Assembly: GCA_025602915.1 (NCBI GenBank)
Contig: JAHLJZ010000044.1
Span: 62,001 to 126,000 of the forward strand
DNA from: Paraphysoderma sedebokerense
Taxonomy: Eukaryota > Blastocladiomycota > Physodermatomycetes > Physodermatales > Physodermataceae
Length of the DNA stretch: 64,000 bases
Direction of reading: 5' to 3'
The notes under the pieces were generated by a model. The model had not been told where the DNA came from. It made no database searches and worked only from the letters and a program-made list of their open reading frames with translations. The stretch's first letter is position 1, and each line of letters begins with the position of its first letter. Of the stretch, positions 1-9,605 are shown one piece after another. Made by a program: the position numbers and the translations under genes.

Positions 1-129
1 AATATTAAATTCTATGCTGAAGAAAAAATCGGTGGTCATGCATCATCAGGTAAGGTGATAAACACTTCAGGTTCCGCCATGAATCCAGCGCCTACTTCTA
101 CCACTGCTATTCGTACCCTCCACGCTTAA
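1..129 (+). CDS. C-terminal stub of a 7TM orphan receptor-like protein (5' end outside window)
   Basis: The frame is open from the left edge to a TAA at 127-129 and encodes about 42 residues beginning NIKFYAEEKIGG. The start matches the end of the last membrane segment in the two complete paralogues downstream (LNIKFYVSAK and LNIKFYASSK). It is followed by a Ser/Thr/Ala-rich tail, as in those proteins. I infer that this is the tail of a fourth family member lying on the opposite strand from the other three. Only the tail is visible, so function cannot be judged. An internal GT...AG pair (about 51-80) could be a small intron, but the frame reads through it. Confidence 0.55.
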   Translation, partial: NIKFYAEEKIGGHASSGKVINTSGSAMNPAPTSTTAIRTLHA

Positions 130-511
130 GCCTTATTTATACTTGTTACGTACAGAATATACAATATAACTTACATAAAAATAGTTGTGATGTAGGTAGA
201 TGTATGAATAATGTATCCATAGCCGCAATAAAGCAAGAGTCGATCGAAAGAATTGTGAAAGCTAAGACGTCACAACTTACACCGATCCGCTCAAGCAGAT
301 TACAAAACAAATGACTCCATAATTCCACTGCAATAACAATTCTCTAGAAAGTGTTAGGCACAGTTTAGTATTTTCAAAGGTTGGAACATAGGAGTCGACG
401 GATATATGTGATTAAAATGGTTTATTTAGATTGACTGAAATTCGCAGAATACATATTACTTAATACCAATAGTCTGAAGCGACTTTCACCGACATCTCAT
501 ACATGATACAT
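130..511. other. Intergenic, convergent 3' regions
   Basis: AT-rich sequence between the stub gene (+) and the next gene (-). I see no convincing gene, only a 60-codon ORF without recognisable features. It should hold the two 3' untranslated regions. Confidence 0.5.
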
Positions 512-1336
512 TTAGTCAAATTGATTTTCGACGTCCTTTAACATGGTTTTCTGTGATTTTGATGCCTCAGTAGCCGTCACAGCGGTTGTATGTTTGTTAA
601 CATTCTTTTTCACGAACGCTTCAGTAATACTTTGGGATATAAAAGAATCGGACAAACTCATTGTGGTATTGATGAAAGCGTACCAAAGAAATACGTGTTG
701 AGGTGCGATACCCAAAAGCAGAATAAAACACATGGTGGTTGAAACTACCACACTAAAGACACAAACTGCCACCGTTTTCAACAGAAACAGACGTGCGAGA
801 TTTTCTGAACGTGGAAGAGATTTGAGATGCCTGAATACGAGGTAAATTAAGAGACAGGCTTCTAGGAAGTAAGTTATTGCCTTAATAATATTTTGTCTGC
901 CAGTGATTTCCATAGAGTAGCCAGGGTTACAAATTGTAGGCGAAATTTGAACAGGATTTACACCGCGGATGATAGTATCGAAGTTTGTCACTGCTCGAGC
1001 AATAAGTAGTGGTACAAAAACGAATAAAGACTTTTTGAATAAGATTGGGTCGAAAATATGTATACGAGTCAACATGATATAATCCTGAATCCAAGTCACG
1101 ATAGCGTGGCCGTGTGCCATTAAAAACGTCATCGCATAACAATTGATTTCTTCATTCAAAGTTGCAAAGTGGATAAAACACCATAAAAGGACCGTTGATA
1201 ATGCAAGTTGTGACCAGTTGGCAATAATGTACCTGCAAGGATTCCTCCAGAGAGTTGGGGAAGCTCTGAATAGTTCCGCACTTTGCAAACACTGAAGAGA
1301 AATTAAAACAAACGTATCGATATTGACCATTTTCAA
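512..1336 (-). CDS. Seven-transmembrane orphan receptor-like protein (divergent member)
   Basis: A single uninterrupted frame of 274 residues. It shows about seven hydrophobic segments, for example around residues 40-58, 66-86, 102-122, 150-170, 184-206 and 210-230. A Lys/Thr-rich tail without membrane segments follows (KKNVNKHTTAVTATEAS). Size, topology and the Ser/Thr/Lys tail resemble the two 276-residue proteins next to it, but residue identity is low by eye. It may be a diverged family member or an unrelated 7TM protein. A TATAAAAG on the coding strand lies about 60 bases upstream of the ATG, which supports this start. I recognise no named family. A signalling or sensing role at the membrane is inferred from topology only. 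Confidence 0.7.
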   Translation of the reverse strand: MKMVNIDTFVLISLQCLQSAELFRASPTLWRNPCRYIIANWSQLALSTVLLWCFIHFATLNEEINCYAMTFLMAHGHAIVTWIQDYIMLTRIHIFDPILFKKSLFVFVPLLIARAVTNFDTIIRGVNPVQISPTICNPGYSMEITGRQNIIKAITYFLEACLLIYLVFRHLKSLPRSENLARLFLLKTVAVCVFSVVVSTTMCFILLLGIAPQHVFLWYAFINTTMSLSDSFISQSITEAFVKKNVNKHTTAVTATEASKSQKTMLKDVENQFD

Positions 1337-1395
1337 TATAAGTGTACCAAAAAAATGAATTGGAAGTTCGTGGTATTGATCAAACTGGCGACTCG

Positions 1396-1403
1396 CTTTT
1401 ATA
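1396..1403 (-). promoter_or_regulatory. TATA box of the 512-1336 gene
   Basis: TATAAAAG on the - strand, about 60 bases upstream of the ATG at 1336. The position and match are typical of a TATA element. Confidence 0.5.
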
Positions 1404-2224
1404 TCATTGCCTCAAGATCCGACACAACATCGTTTCTTTGCCCCTATATCACGAGAACTAATTAATTCGTTGTACAAATGTAACATATTTCATTCAACTA
1501 CTACCAATCCTCTTCTCTCAGCGTCCACCAATCACTTTTGACTAGTCCCCTAGGCCCCTACGGCCCCTTGCGCCCTCTTTTCCATTTGCGTTGCCACAAT
1601 TGCCACTTCCACCTCATCGATCGATCTCGCAGTCTAAAAAATCAGCACTATCGACTCCCGAAGTCAGTTCTTCGGCTTAAATAAACAGTTTTCTGTGAGT
1701 AAAACCTTCATTGTCAGTAGTCAAGACTGTTACAGTTTATACATATTGAGTGAACAGCTTACGACCCCTATCCAGTAATAATTCAGTATTCTCCACGCGT
1801 GGTCTCTCGCCGACAGGGGCCACTGTGAACCCTTCACAAATTATCCTTGATGTCGTTGTGAATTGTGATAAAATACTGGTCATTTCGATGACGCTTTGGT
1901 ATGTCATTAAGAGGTAAGAGCCAGGGGGTTTACTTGCACAACCCCACACAAGTCCAGCTGAAGGGAAACAAAAATGTTTATGTTGTGTATAGTTTGGCAG
2001 AATAGAAATTTACAGTATCCAAGGTTCATGCATGAGAAGTGAATAAATGATATTCTTATAAATAGTATTGTTAAAATATCCTATAAGGGGTCCGACGATA
2101 AAGAATATTATTGAAATTGTTACAAGACAGAATGGTTCCCGATTGTATATTAGCACGCAATCAAACATGTTATTATGGAATAAAGCATTTATCACTTTTT
2201 CACTGGCTACTTTGAATCAATAAT
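1404..2224. other. Intergenic
   Basis: Contains pyrimidine-rich stretches near 1500-1580 and a 70-codon ORF on the - strand (1737-1949). That ORF has no hydrophobic pattern or recognisable motif, and I treat it as chance. No gene is supported. Confidence 0.4.
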
Positions 2225-3055
2225 TCAATTCGCGGAAGCCATAACTGTGTTCATAGTGGATACAGATTTTGCTCCTTGTGTTCCTGAACTGACAACTTTG
2301 ACTGAAGTAGGTGCTGATTCGGTTTTAGCCGACACATAAAATTTAATATTCAAATCCACATAAAGAAACACGATTAAAATTCCCTCAATGATGTTCGCGT
2401 AAGCGTAGACTGCACCTGACGCGTCGGCACCAGAGATGTCGGTGATGGTATTGATCAGAGCGAGGATAGAGATGATGAACATTCGGATGGAAGAGATAAC
2501 CGCCAATCGTTCCATTGTTATTTGTTTGTATTTTCGGATCATTTTCCTGTTTGTCCAAATTGTTTGAAGAAAGGCTGCTTCAACTATCACGAGGAAGAGA
2601 ATTCTTGATAAATTCCAGAGTAAAGAACTCCAATTGAAACTGACCCATACAAAAGAATCAGTAGAAGCAATGGTGGAGCTTACTAAGACTTGTATGGTCC
2701 AAATAAAGTCTGTAGTGGCGGTTAACAAGAATGCGCCGAGGAAAAATTTATTGTACCGATGACTAGTCACGTTGTTAGCGCGAAAGAAGAGGTAATAGTT
2801 TTTACTGACACGGGCAGGCCAATAAAAGAGTTGAGAAATCCATAAACAGGTAAGTAATCCCGGTAACTCAAGACCAGCATGGTCGACTAACAAATTAAAT
2901 ATAGTTGCCATCATGGTTGAAATGAGTGCAATTGTGATGGCGATACCGGATTTTCCGTCGGCAGTCAACCCTGTTAAACTGGCACGAGAGATGAACAATG
3001 AAAACGACACCACAAAAGTGGCCACGACAGTTGAGGTGTATAAATCGAACGACAT
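2225..3055 (-). CDS. Seven-transmembrane orphan receptor-like protein, paralogue 1
   Basis: An intronless 276-residue protein with seven clear hydrophobic segments, at about residues 8-27, 36-57, 63-83, 103-127, 145-167, 181-203 and 214-240. A short outside N-terminus and a Ser/Thr/Ala-rich tail of about 35 residues follow the GPCR-like plan. Conserved features shared with the 4043-4873 protein include SRASLTGLTADGKSG, WISQLFYWPARV, FIWTIQVLVSSTIAST and MIRKYKQ. A basic patch (NRKMIRKYKQ) lies in the loop before segment 6, the expected cytosolic side. I do not recognise a named receptor family such as Ste2, Ste3, Pth11 or opsin. A tandem duplicate lies 990 bases away on the same strand. A TATATATA lies 66 bases upstream. 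Confidence 0.8.
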   Translation of the reverse strand: MSFDLYTSTVVATFVVSFSLFISRASLTGLTADGKSGIAITIALISTMMATIFNLLVDHAGLELPGLLTCLWISQLFYWPARVSKNYYLFFRANNVTSHRYNKFFLGAFLLTATTDFIWTIQVLVSSTIASTDSFVWVSFNWSSLLWNLSRILFLVIVEAAFLQTIWTNRKMIRKYKQITMERLAVISSIRMFIISILALINTITDISGADASGAVYAYANIIEGILIVFLYVDLNIKFYVSAKTESAPTSVKVVSSGTQGAKSVSTMNTVMASAN

Positions 3056-3121
3056 GCTTAATTCCTTTGCTGCGTGGTAAATAAATCTGTTTTCTCTGGC
3101 TCTTGAGCAAGGAAATACAGA

Positions 3122-3129
3122 TATATATA
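3122..3129 (-). promoter_or_regulatory. TATA-like element of the 2225-3055 gene
   Basis: TATATATA about 66 bases upstream of the ATG at 3055, reading on the - strand. Confidence 0.4.
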
Positions 3130-4042
3130 CAAAAGTTTGGTGCGTATTATCGATTCCGTAATCCGTATACCCGGCTCACTGGGCCCATTCGTAGTTTCTG
3201 TCATCTAAGCGGACGATTCCGAACACGAGAATAGTAACGTTTTCCGAATGATGTATAGAAAGGTGGCAGTAACACAACAAGGTCAGTTATCTATTCCTAC
3301 GCTGGTCGGAGGAATCCATTATAACGGACGGCGGAATATTTGACATTTGGAACGCAGACATGCAGTTGTTACGACCTCACCATCGGGTTTTTCTTGTAAT
3401 TTTGTAACTTGATGTCAATACGAAAGGGGTAAACATAGAAGCACTAAATGAACGCAACTCATGTGTTTGTTGTGTTTCCGGCATACCAGATGTCAGTCTC
3501 GTCGTTTCTTCCTAACTATAGTATATGCCATGCTTGAAAATCAATCTCAACGTTGAAGGAATCGACAGCGCGAAAAAACAAGTATGCGCCCAAGAAACTA
3601 TGCAGGAGCAAAGTGCTAGGATTTAGGTCCAATAGCACAGTGTATCAGCCCACGATAATATATTCAGTGTTTTATCTCTGTATCCACAGTTCCACATATA
3701 TCGTACATCGACTAGAAGATCCCTCCACTGCACGTTCCAACCACTTCTTCGTCGTTCACCTGTGTAGCCGCCATATTCTCCCTAACTCGAATCTTAACAC
3801 AACGAAAGAACAACCTCAACAAGTAGAGAGTAGATTGTCGCAGTAGAGTAGATAGCGGAGTCGTTTGCGGAAGGAGCTCAAGCACATTTTGTTCATTCAA
3901 TCTATCATTCAAGGAGAAATGTATATTGTATGTATATATAGTATCAAGGTAAGACAAATATTGAATTAAGTTATACAGAATAGCTTTATTTCAAAAGCTA
4001 ATCGACGGTGTTTAGGATTAGAATACACTTCAAAGGAACCGT
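3130..4042. other. Intergenic between the tandem 7TM paralogues
   Basis: Two overlapping antiparallel ORFs of 97 and 81 codons (3553-3846 and 3712-3957) show no motif or plausible domain, and I regard them as noise. Otherwise this is the promoter of paralogue 1 and the 3' region of paralogue 2. Confidence 0.4.
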
Positions 4043-4873
4043 TTAAGCAGTCACTGTGCCAGCAGTGGATACAGTGGAAACAGTTTTCGCGCCTGCTGTT
4101 CCTGAACTGACGACTTTGATTGAAGTAGGAGCTGATTCGACCTTGCTAGAGGCGTAAAATTTAATATTTAAGTCGATGTAAAGAAACACAAGTAAAATTC
4201 CTTCGATAAAGTTTGCATAAGAGTAGACTGCACCCGATGGGTCTGCACCAGAGACATCGGTGATGGTATTAATGATTCCGAGAATGGAGATGACAAAGAT
4301 ACGAATGGACGAAATAACAGCTAGTCGTTCCATTGTGACTTGTTTGTATTTTCGGATCATTTGTCTGTTTGTCAAAATCGTTTGAAGGAACGATGCTTCG
4401 ACAATGATGAGAAAGAGAATTCTCGAAGTATTCCATAACAAGGAACTCCAGTCGTAACTCACCCAGACAAAAGTATCAGTTGAAGCAATGGTGGAACTTA
4501 CTAAAACTTGGATAGTCCAGATAAAGTCGGTCGCGGCGGTTAATAAAAATGTGCCAAGGAAGAATTTACTGTAGCGGTGCTGAGTAACATTGTCCGCCCG
4601 ATAGTAAAGGTAGTAGCTTTTAGTCACACGAGCAGGCCAATAAAAGAGTTGAGAAATCCATAAACAAGTAAGTAAGCCCGTCAGTTCGAAACCGCCGTGG
4701 TCAGTTAATAAATTGAACAAAGTGGCCATCATGGTGGAAATGAGTGCTAGAGTGATGGCCATCCCAGATTTTCCGTCGGCCGTGAGCCCAGTTAAACTGG
4801 CTCGAGAGATTAGCAATGAACAAGACACCACAAAAACGGCGACTACGCTTGAAGTGTACAAGTCGAACGACAT
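4043..4873 (-). CDS. Seven-transmembrane orphan receptor-like protein, paralogue 2
   Basis: An intronless 276-residue protein of exactly the same length as the 2225-3055 product and nearly collinear with it. The seven hydrophobic segments sit at the same positions. Blocks such as SRASLTGLTADGKSG, WISQLFYWPAR, TDFIWTIQVLVSSTIAST and ERLAVISSIR are identical or nearly so. Substitutions concentrate in the extracellular ends of segments 2-4 (for example NLLVDHAGLELPGLL against NLLTDHGGFELTGLL) and in the tail. The arrangement points to local tandem duplication. Function is unknown; receptor-like topology is inference. Confidence 0.8.
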   Translation of the reverse strand: MSFDLYTSSVVAVFVVSCSLLISRASLTGLTADGKSGMAITLALISTMMATLFNLLTDHGGFELTGLLTCLWISQLFYWPARVTKSYYLYYRADNVTQHRYSKFFLGTFLLTAATDFIWTIQVLVSSTIASTDTFVWVSYDWSSLLWNTSRILFLIIVEASFLQTILTNRQMIRKYKQVTMERLAVISSIRIFVISILGIINTITDVSGADPSGAVYSYANFIEGILLVFLYIDLNIKFYASSKVESAPTSIKVVSSGTAGAKTVSTVSTAGTVTA

Positions 4874-5059
4874 AATTTGCGACGTTGAATGACAGTTTGA
4901 ATTAGAATTGCTTGATGACTATTTCCGCTACTTATCCGGTTCTGCTTTTAAGAAGATGCTGTGAGTTCGCTTCGGTATTACCAGTATCTGGCTGTCAAAT
5001 CTTCAACACACGCGGGCCAATTTGCACATTATTCCTTCGAGTCGTGCCGGAGTTTTCAG

Positions 5060-5716
5060 TTACAAAATTGGTAACTCACATCTGAAAAAAGCAACCGAGA
5101 CCACAGGTCCACACGTTCGCGGCTTCTCGCACGGAATAATTTCGTTATGAATACCAAAGTATTTGAACGGCGCGACAATACGACAGTTGTATTCACACAA
5201 CTTCACAACATCACGTATGCTCGCATGCTTTGTACTCTGGTTATCGGAAACCGTAAGTAGAACATTCTGAGGAACGTTACGAAAGTTTGCGAAAAGTCGC
5301 CTTTGAAAGTCTAGACTGCAATGCAACATTGGTGTCTGGCATTAATTGAATGGGGTAGAATTATTCAACAGCGACAGTAACAAGACGAATTCGAAGTGTA
5401 GCGAGACATATAGATAGCCGGTCAAATTATGGAGAGACACTATTGGTGTAATTGATGATTAAGAAGAAAATAATACAAACATTGCCATTGGTGTGAATGA
5501 TAAAATATATGTAGAAATTAATTGAAGCATTACCTCTGAGCAAGTACCAGCACAAACCGTTAAATGTTTATACGATCTCGCTGGTGCGGAATTTGCGGCG
5601 GGGGAATTACATGACACATAGAAAGCAAGATGTAGAGGTGTAGTCAGTTTATTAGAGTTCAGAGCTAGAGAGTAAGGAAGTGGAATTTGAAGTTTGGACC
5701 CAGCAGAACTCCGCAC
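5060..5716 (-). CDS. Doubtful two-exon gene, small Cys-containing protein
   Basis: Two frames can be joined in phase. Exon 1 is 5534-5716, starting MRSSAGSKLQ and ending ..CAGTCSE before a GTAATG donor. Exon 2 is 5060-5335, after a CCAG acceptor. Together they would encode 152 residues with about nine cysteines, including CEYNC and CEKPRTC. Most of exon 1 and the start of the intron lie inside a repeat that recurs near 9191-9342. This could therefore be a real gene whose exon was copied, or chance ORFs around a repeat. I recognise no family. Transcript evidence would decide. Confidence 0.25.
5479..5629 (-). repeat. Dispersed repeat, copy A (inverted relative to copy B)
   Basis: About 150 bases, on the - strand from TTGCTTTCTATGTGTCATG to CACCAATGGCAATGTTT, nearly identical to 9191-9342 on the + strand. 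The only differences seen are a few bases around GCACCAGCGAGATCG against GCACCAGCAAAGCTG. Flanks are unrelated. No terminal inverted repeats or obvious target duplications are visible. Confidence 0.9.
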
Positions 5717-7344
5717 TTTGAATAATCACATCAACTGACATCATGTTTTGACGTTAGAATGTCGAGTGAATTAAGGAGTCACTCAATATCAACTAGGAAC
5801 GATATGCTGACGTGATGGACTCATGGTGCGACTTGTGAGGGAATGTCGACAGAAAAAACAGAGTGTAAAAAAGTTTAAACCAATATGATGTTTCATTTCG
5901 TGACGACACAAATATTACATTCGTACCCATGAATGCCCCACAACACTTGCGATGCAGTGTATTATCAATTCAGCTCCGGGATGATTATGTCATCGCTCAT
6001 GCTTGCGTTTGTAATTGCTTTTACCCGTTGAACCGGTCGCTGGATGAGCGAGGGTGAGACGCGCGGGCGGCCACGTCAGTGTGAGTGGATGAGGGGCGAA
6101 ATGAGCGCAGAGTGCGTCAGAGAGAGTCCCTGTTGCTGCCGATGGCGGATGCGATTTCATCGAGTGTGCGAATTAAGAACTCGGCGTCAGAGCGAGGGAA
6201 GCAACTGTCTTGTTGGATCACTTTTTGTAACGACCCCTTCTTCAGGGGACACAGGAAGATACTAGACCGACGACGGTCCTGACTCCTGAGACTGTGTGTT
6301 GGCTAAGAAATGGTCCCGAAACAGCTTTTGATAGTAAATGTATTTTTAGAGCAACCAAACGCACAGCCGTCCCTTACCGCAACAGAAACTATATGCAGAT
6401 ACTGGCAGAAATGGTTGAAGCCTTTCATCGTCTCGACAACGGGTTATTTTTAGAACAGGTTTTTTTTAGTATTTGGGATACATCCATGCGAGTTCCTGCT
6501 CTCCTCAGTCTCCTGCTGGCGCAGGCGTGAAGTGGGCACGGACGGAGAGCGATATCGGCTATCGAGAGAGGTTTAGAGAACTTTCTGAGAGATTTCATAG
6601 ATTCTGCGCCCGGGAGACTTTGTTAATGGTGGTCGGCAGTCGGCACTATATTTGGAAAATTATTTTTGGAAAAATAGAAACTGCGTGTATTACGTTATGT
6701 TGTACGGAATATATTTTTAGCTTGCTGGTGTGCGATCCGTTGTGGGTAGCACTTGGCAAATTATTTTGTGTGTTGTTACAGTTCATTTAAGGATGGGCTG
6801 AGTTTACAGAGTAGGGAGGGATGCATCGGCCAAGGATTGATGAATCCATGTAACCTTGCGAATAAGGGTTCATACTCCTTCCACTGGACAATCAGTGTTT
6901 GTATTGAAGGGATTGCGGCATTTATTGCACAAAGGGCTGGGGACGGGGAGATAAGAATCATGATCTATTGATAGCAATAAACACCGAATAGATGAAGACG
7001 AACAGAAGGTTGGTACAAGACCGCACAAGATTGAAATGTATTGAAATTAGCGCCTTTCGCCGGACAATAGGAGACAAAGGCGCGCGTGTGAAGGGTCATC
7101 ATTCGCGGGGAAATGGAGGGTGGGATGAGTCATGGCGAATGGTGTTCTGTGCACCGCTTCGGAGAGTTGATCAGTGATGAAATTAAATGAATGGGATGAG
7201 GGGGGAGTTGAGACGGAAGGAGGAACGGAAGGAAGCAAAAATTTCCATTGACAATGAGCCGTGCCTTCTCGTGCCTTCGAGACACTTGCCACCCAAAAAT
7301 TACTCATCCACGCATTGTCGCGCCCGCAATGACTCTGCCAGCAT
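5717..7344. other. Long upstream region of the Crz1-like gene
   Basis: About 1.6 kb with many short overlapping ORFs in all frames (none above about 105 codons) and no recognisable protein. The stretch 7340-7375 is pyrimidine-rich. It most likely serves as a long promoter region; nothing else is supported. Confidence 0.4.
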
Positions 7345-7352
7345 TATAAATA
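7345..7352 (+). promoter_or_regulatory. TATA box of the Crz1-like gene
   Basis: TATAAATA followed by a CT-rich block, about 190 bases upstream of the ATG at 7543. This would give a 5' leader of about 160 bases. Confidence 0.5.
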
Positions 7353-7542
7353 CTCCCTCTCCCTCCCTCAGACCGATAAAGACTCATCCTTTGATAAATA
7401 TTATTTTTATTGCAATCTGCAATCACTCTGTTCCCTGCACTCGCCGCATTGCTCTGCCGCTAATTTATTCTGTCTCATCCCTGCCCACAACTGGTCATCC
7501 ACTGCTATTCCCAAGTCCAATACCTTTTTAAATTATCCAACC

Positions 7543-8700
7543 ATGTTTGCTCAACAACAAATCAAACCGTCCTTCCAGTCCTCCCTCCTCGCTCCTCCCG
7601 CAACTCCGCTCTCCATGTACCCACCAAGTCCCGTTTCCGACGTCTGTGACTCATTCGGCGAAGATCAACTTAATTGCAGCTCTGGTCCGCTACCTGATCT
7701 TCAAACTGCCGACATCTTTGGCCAACTCCTCACAGAGCAATCTCATGATCTCTTATACCTGATGGATCCTGCAATACAATCAATTGATCCGGCTCTACTC
7801 GATTTGTCGCTTCTTGATCTCCAATTCTATCCATTCCGCGAAACTGTGGACCCTAAAGATCTAGTGGCACAACCTTATGCTCCTTGCACTGAAGTTTCTA
7901 CTATCAATGTCGCTTTCCCATCCACACCTACTCCGACAACCCCTCTATCACCAACGACTGGATCTCTTCCTTCTCCCTTAATGACCCCATGCCAATCTGT
8001 CTCGGACTTTTTCGAATGTCACGATGAATGTGGAAGCGACACTTGCAGTCAAGACATGTCAAGTGACGAATTTCATCATGATGCAGATAGTCACAATTCT
8101 TCTGGCTCGCCGTCAAACAAATTTTTTGAATGTGAAATTTGCCACAAGAATTTCACAAGAAAATACAATCTACAGGTAAACTATCTATTTTCAACTGAAA
8201 AATCTGTCTTGCCCCGTTATGCGATTCTAACAGCGACATGAATTCTTTTTGAAATAATAGAGCCACATGAAAATTCATACAAACGAAAAACCCTACAGCT
8301 GCAAATACTGTCGTCGAGCTTTCGCCAGGAAACACGATTGTGTCAGAGTACGTGTTCACCTGAATTTTACGCGTCACGCGGATTCAGTCTGACTAACATT
8401 GCATTTTACAAATTCATAATTCATTCATCAGCACGAACGCCTTCACTCTCAGGAAAGACCCTACACCTGTGTCTCTTGCGGCGAATCATTCACTCGATCA
8501 GACGGGCTCTCTCGGTATGTCCTGCAATCTCCCTCTCTTGATTAATCATTTTCCTGTAATCTTAACATTTCAATTTCTTTATTTCCAGACATCTACGAAT
8601 TGACCCCAACTGCGCTCGCCACCAGCACGAGACACACAAAAAATCAGAATCCACACGATCAGGTCGTATCCCACGACGATCGTCTCGCTTCGGTCTATAA
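7543..8700 (+). CDS. C2H2 zinc-finger transcription factor, Crz1/Prz1-like
   Basis: Four exons (7543-8175, 8261-8347, 8432-8514, 8589-8700) join in phase to give 304 residues. The first ~195 residues are Ser/Thr/Pro-rich and acidic, a plausible activation and regulatory region. Three C2H2 fingers follow, starting FECEICHKNFTRKYNLQSH, YSCKYCRRAFARKHDCVRH and YTCVSCGESFTRSDGLSRH; the third ends in an H..C arrangement (RHLRIDPNC). The HTNEKP linker, the FAR-HD-xRHE-LH second finger and the FTRSDGLSRH third finger resemble the calcineurin-responsive factor Crz1/Prz1. In that family Ca2+/calcineurin dephosphorylates the N-terminal region and drives nuclear entry. A sequence related to but not matching the PxIxIT docking consensus (PAIQSID, near residue 80) is present. 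Assignment to the Crz1 subfamily is by finger resemblance; orthology is inference. Confidence 0.85.
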
Positions 8701-9190
8701 CTTATCCCCTAATTAAACTCCACAAAATCCTTCGAACTCTCTCACTTCATCCCTCTACCTTCATTTGCTCAGTCCCGGGCAACACCACTTTTCTTAACCA
8801 TCCACCATTCCACCCGATTTTCCCCCGCTTTCCTCATGTTCCGTCATCGTACATGGTTCTATACCCTTAATATACATTAATACCAAAAAATCATGATGTA
8901 AATAAATCATATATATTAAAATACTATATTAACGAATACTCTGTTGAATTTAGAGATTTTTTGGTTGTTGAATTATCCAATTATCCTTCTTTTTTCGGCT
9001 TTGTCAATTTTTCGTGACATTATCAAGAATTCAAAAATTGTATATATTTTTAGGAAATCTTTGAAATATCTTTTCTACTTTTTCACCAAAAAAAAAGGTC
9101 AAAATTCGATATTTAATAAAAATTCAATAAAAACTCAATTCAATATCTTATATAACCGTGCATTGAAAGCGAATTCACCGGTGGGTGACT
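8701..9190. other. 3' region of the zinc-finger gene, AT-rich
   Basis: Contains AATAAA at 8901-8906, a plausible poly(A) signal, followed by strongly AT-rich sequence. A 152-codon ORF running from here into the repeat is low-complexity in its first half and is not considered a gene. Confidence 0.45.
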
Positions 9191-9342
9191 TTGCTTTCTA
9201 TGTGTCATGTAATTCCCCCGCCGCAAATTCCGCACCAGCAAAGCTGTATAAACATTTAACGGTTTGTGCTGGTACTTGCTCAGAGGTAATGCTTCAATTA
9301 ATTTCTACATATATTTTATCATTCACACCAATGGCAATGTTT
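9191..9342 (+). repeat. Dispersed repeat, copy B
   Basis: Near-identical inverted partner of 5479-5629, about 3.6 kb away. It contains the same short reading frame (SCNSPAANSAPA..CAGTCSE) and the same GTAATG after it. The shared block extends about 50 bases past that splice-donor-like site, so the duplication happened at DNA level, not through a spliced RNA. Confidence 0.9.
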
Positions 9343-9605
9343 AGTTATATCCGCGCAAAAGTATATTTTTATTACAGCGAAAATAATACAAGTTTGTATT
9401 GAAATATGCACCATAATCTCGTCAAGCGTCCGGGGTACCATCTGGATTAACGAGATCAATCATTTGTACATCAACACAATCAGAGCCGAAGCATATAAAA
9501 TAAACAATAAGAAGCAAAACTATACGATACAAAACTAAACTCTTGGATTACATTTACCATAATACCCTTAAACAACAATACTTTTTTTTGGAAATGTATT
9601 TTCAT

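Noticed and set aside
6044-7307. Series of 60-105-codon ORFs upstream of the zinc-finger gene
   Set aside because: They overlap in conflicting frames on both strands, have no recognisable domain, and lie before a good TATA box of the real gene.
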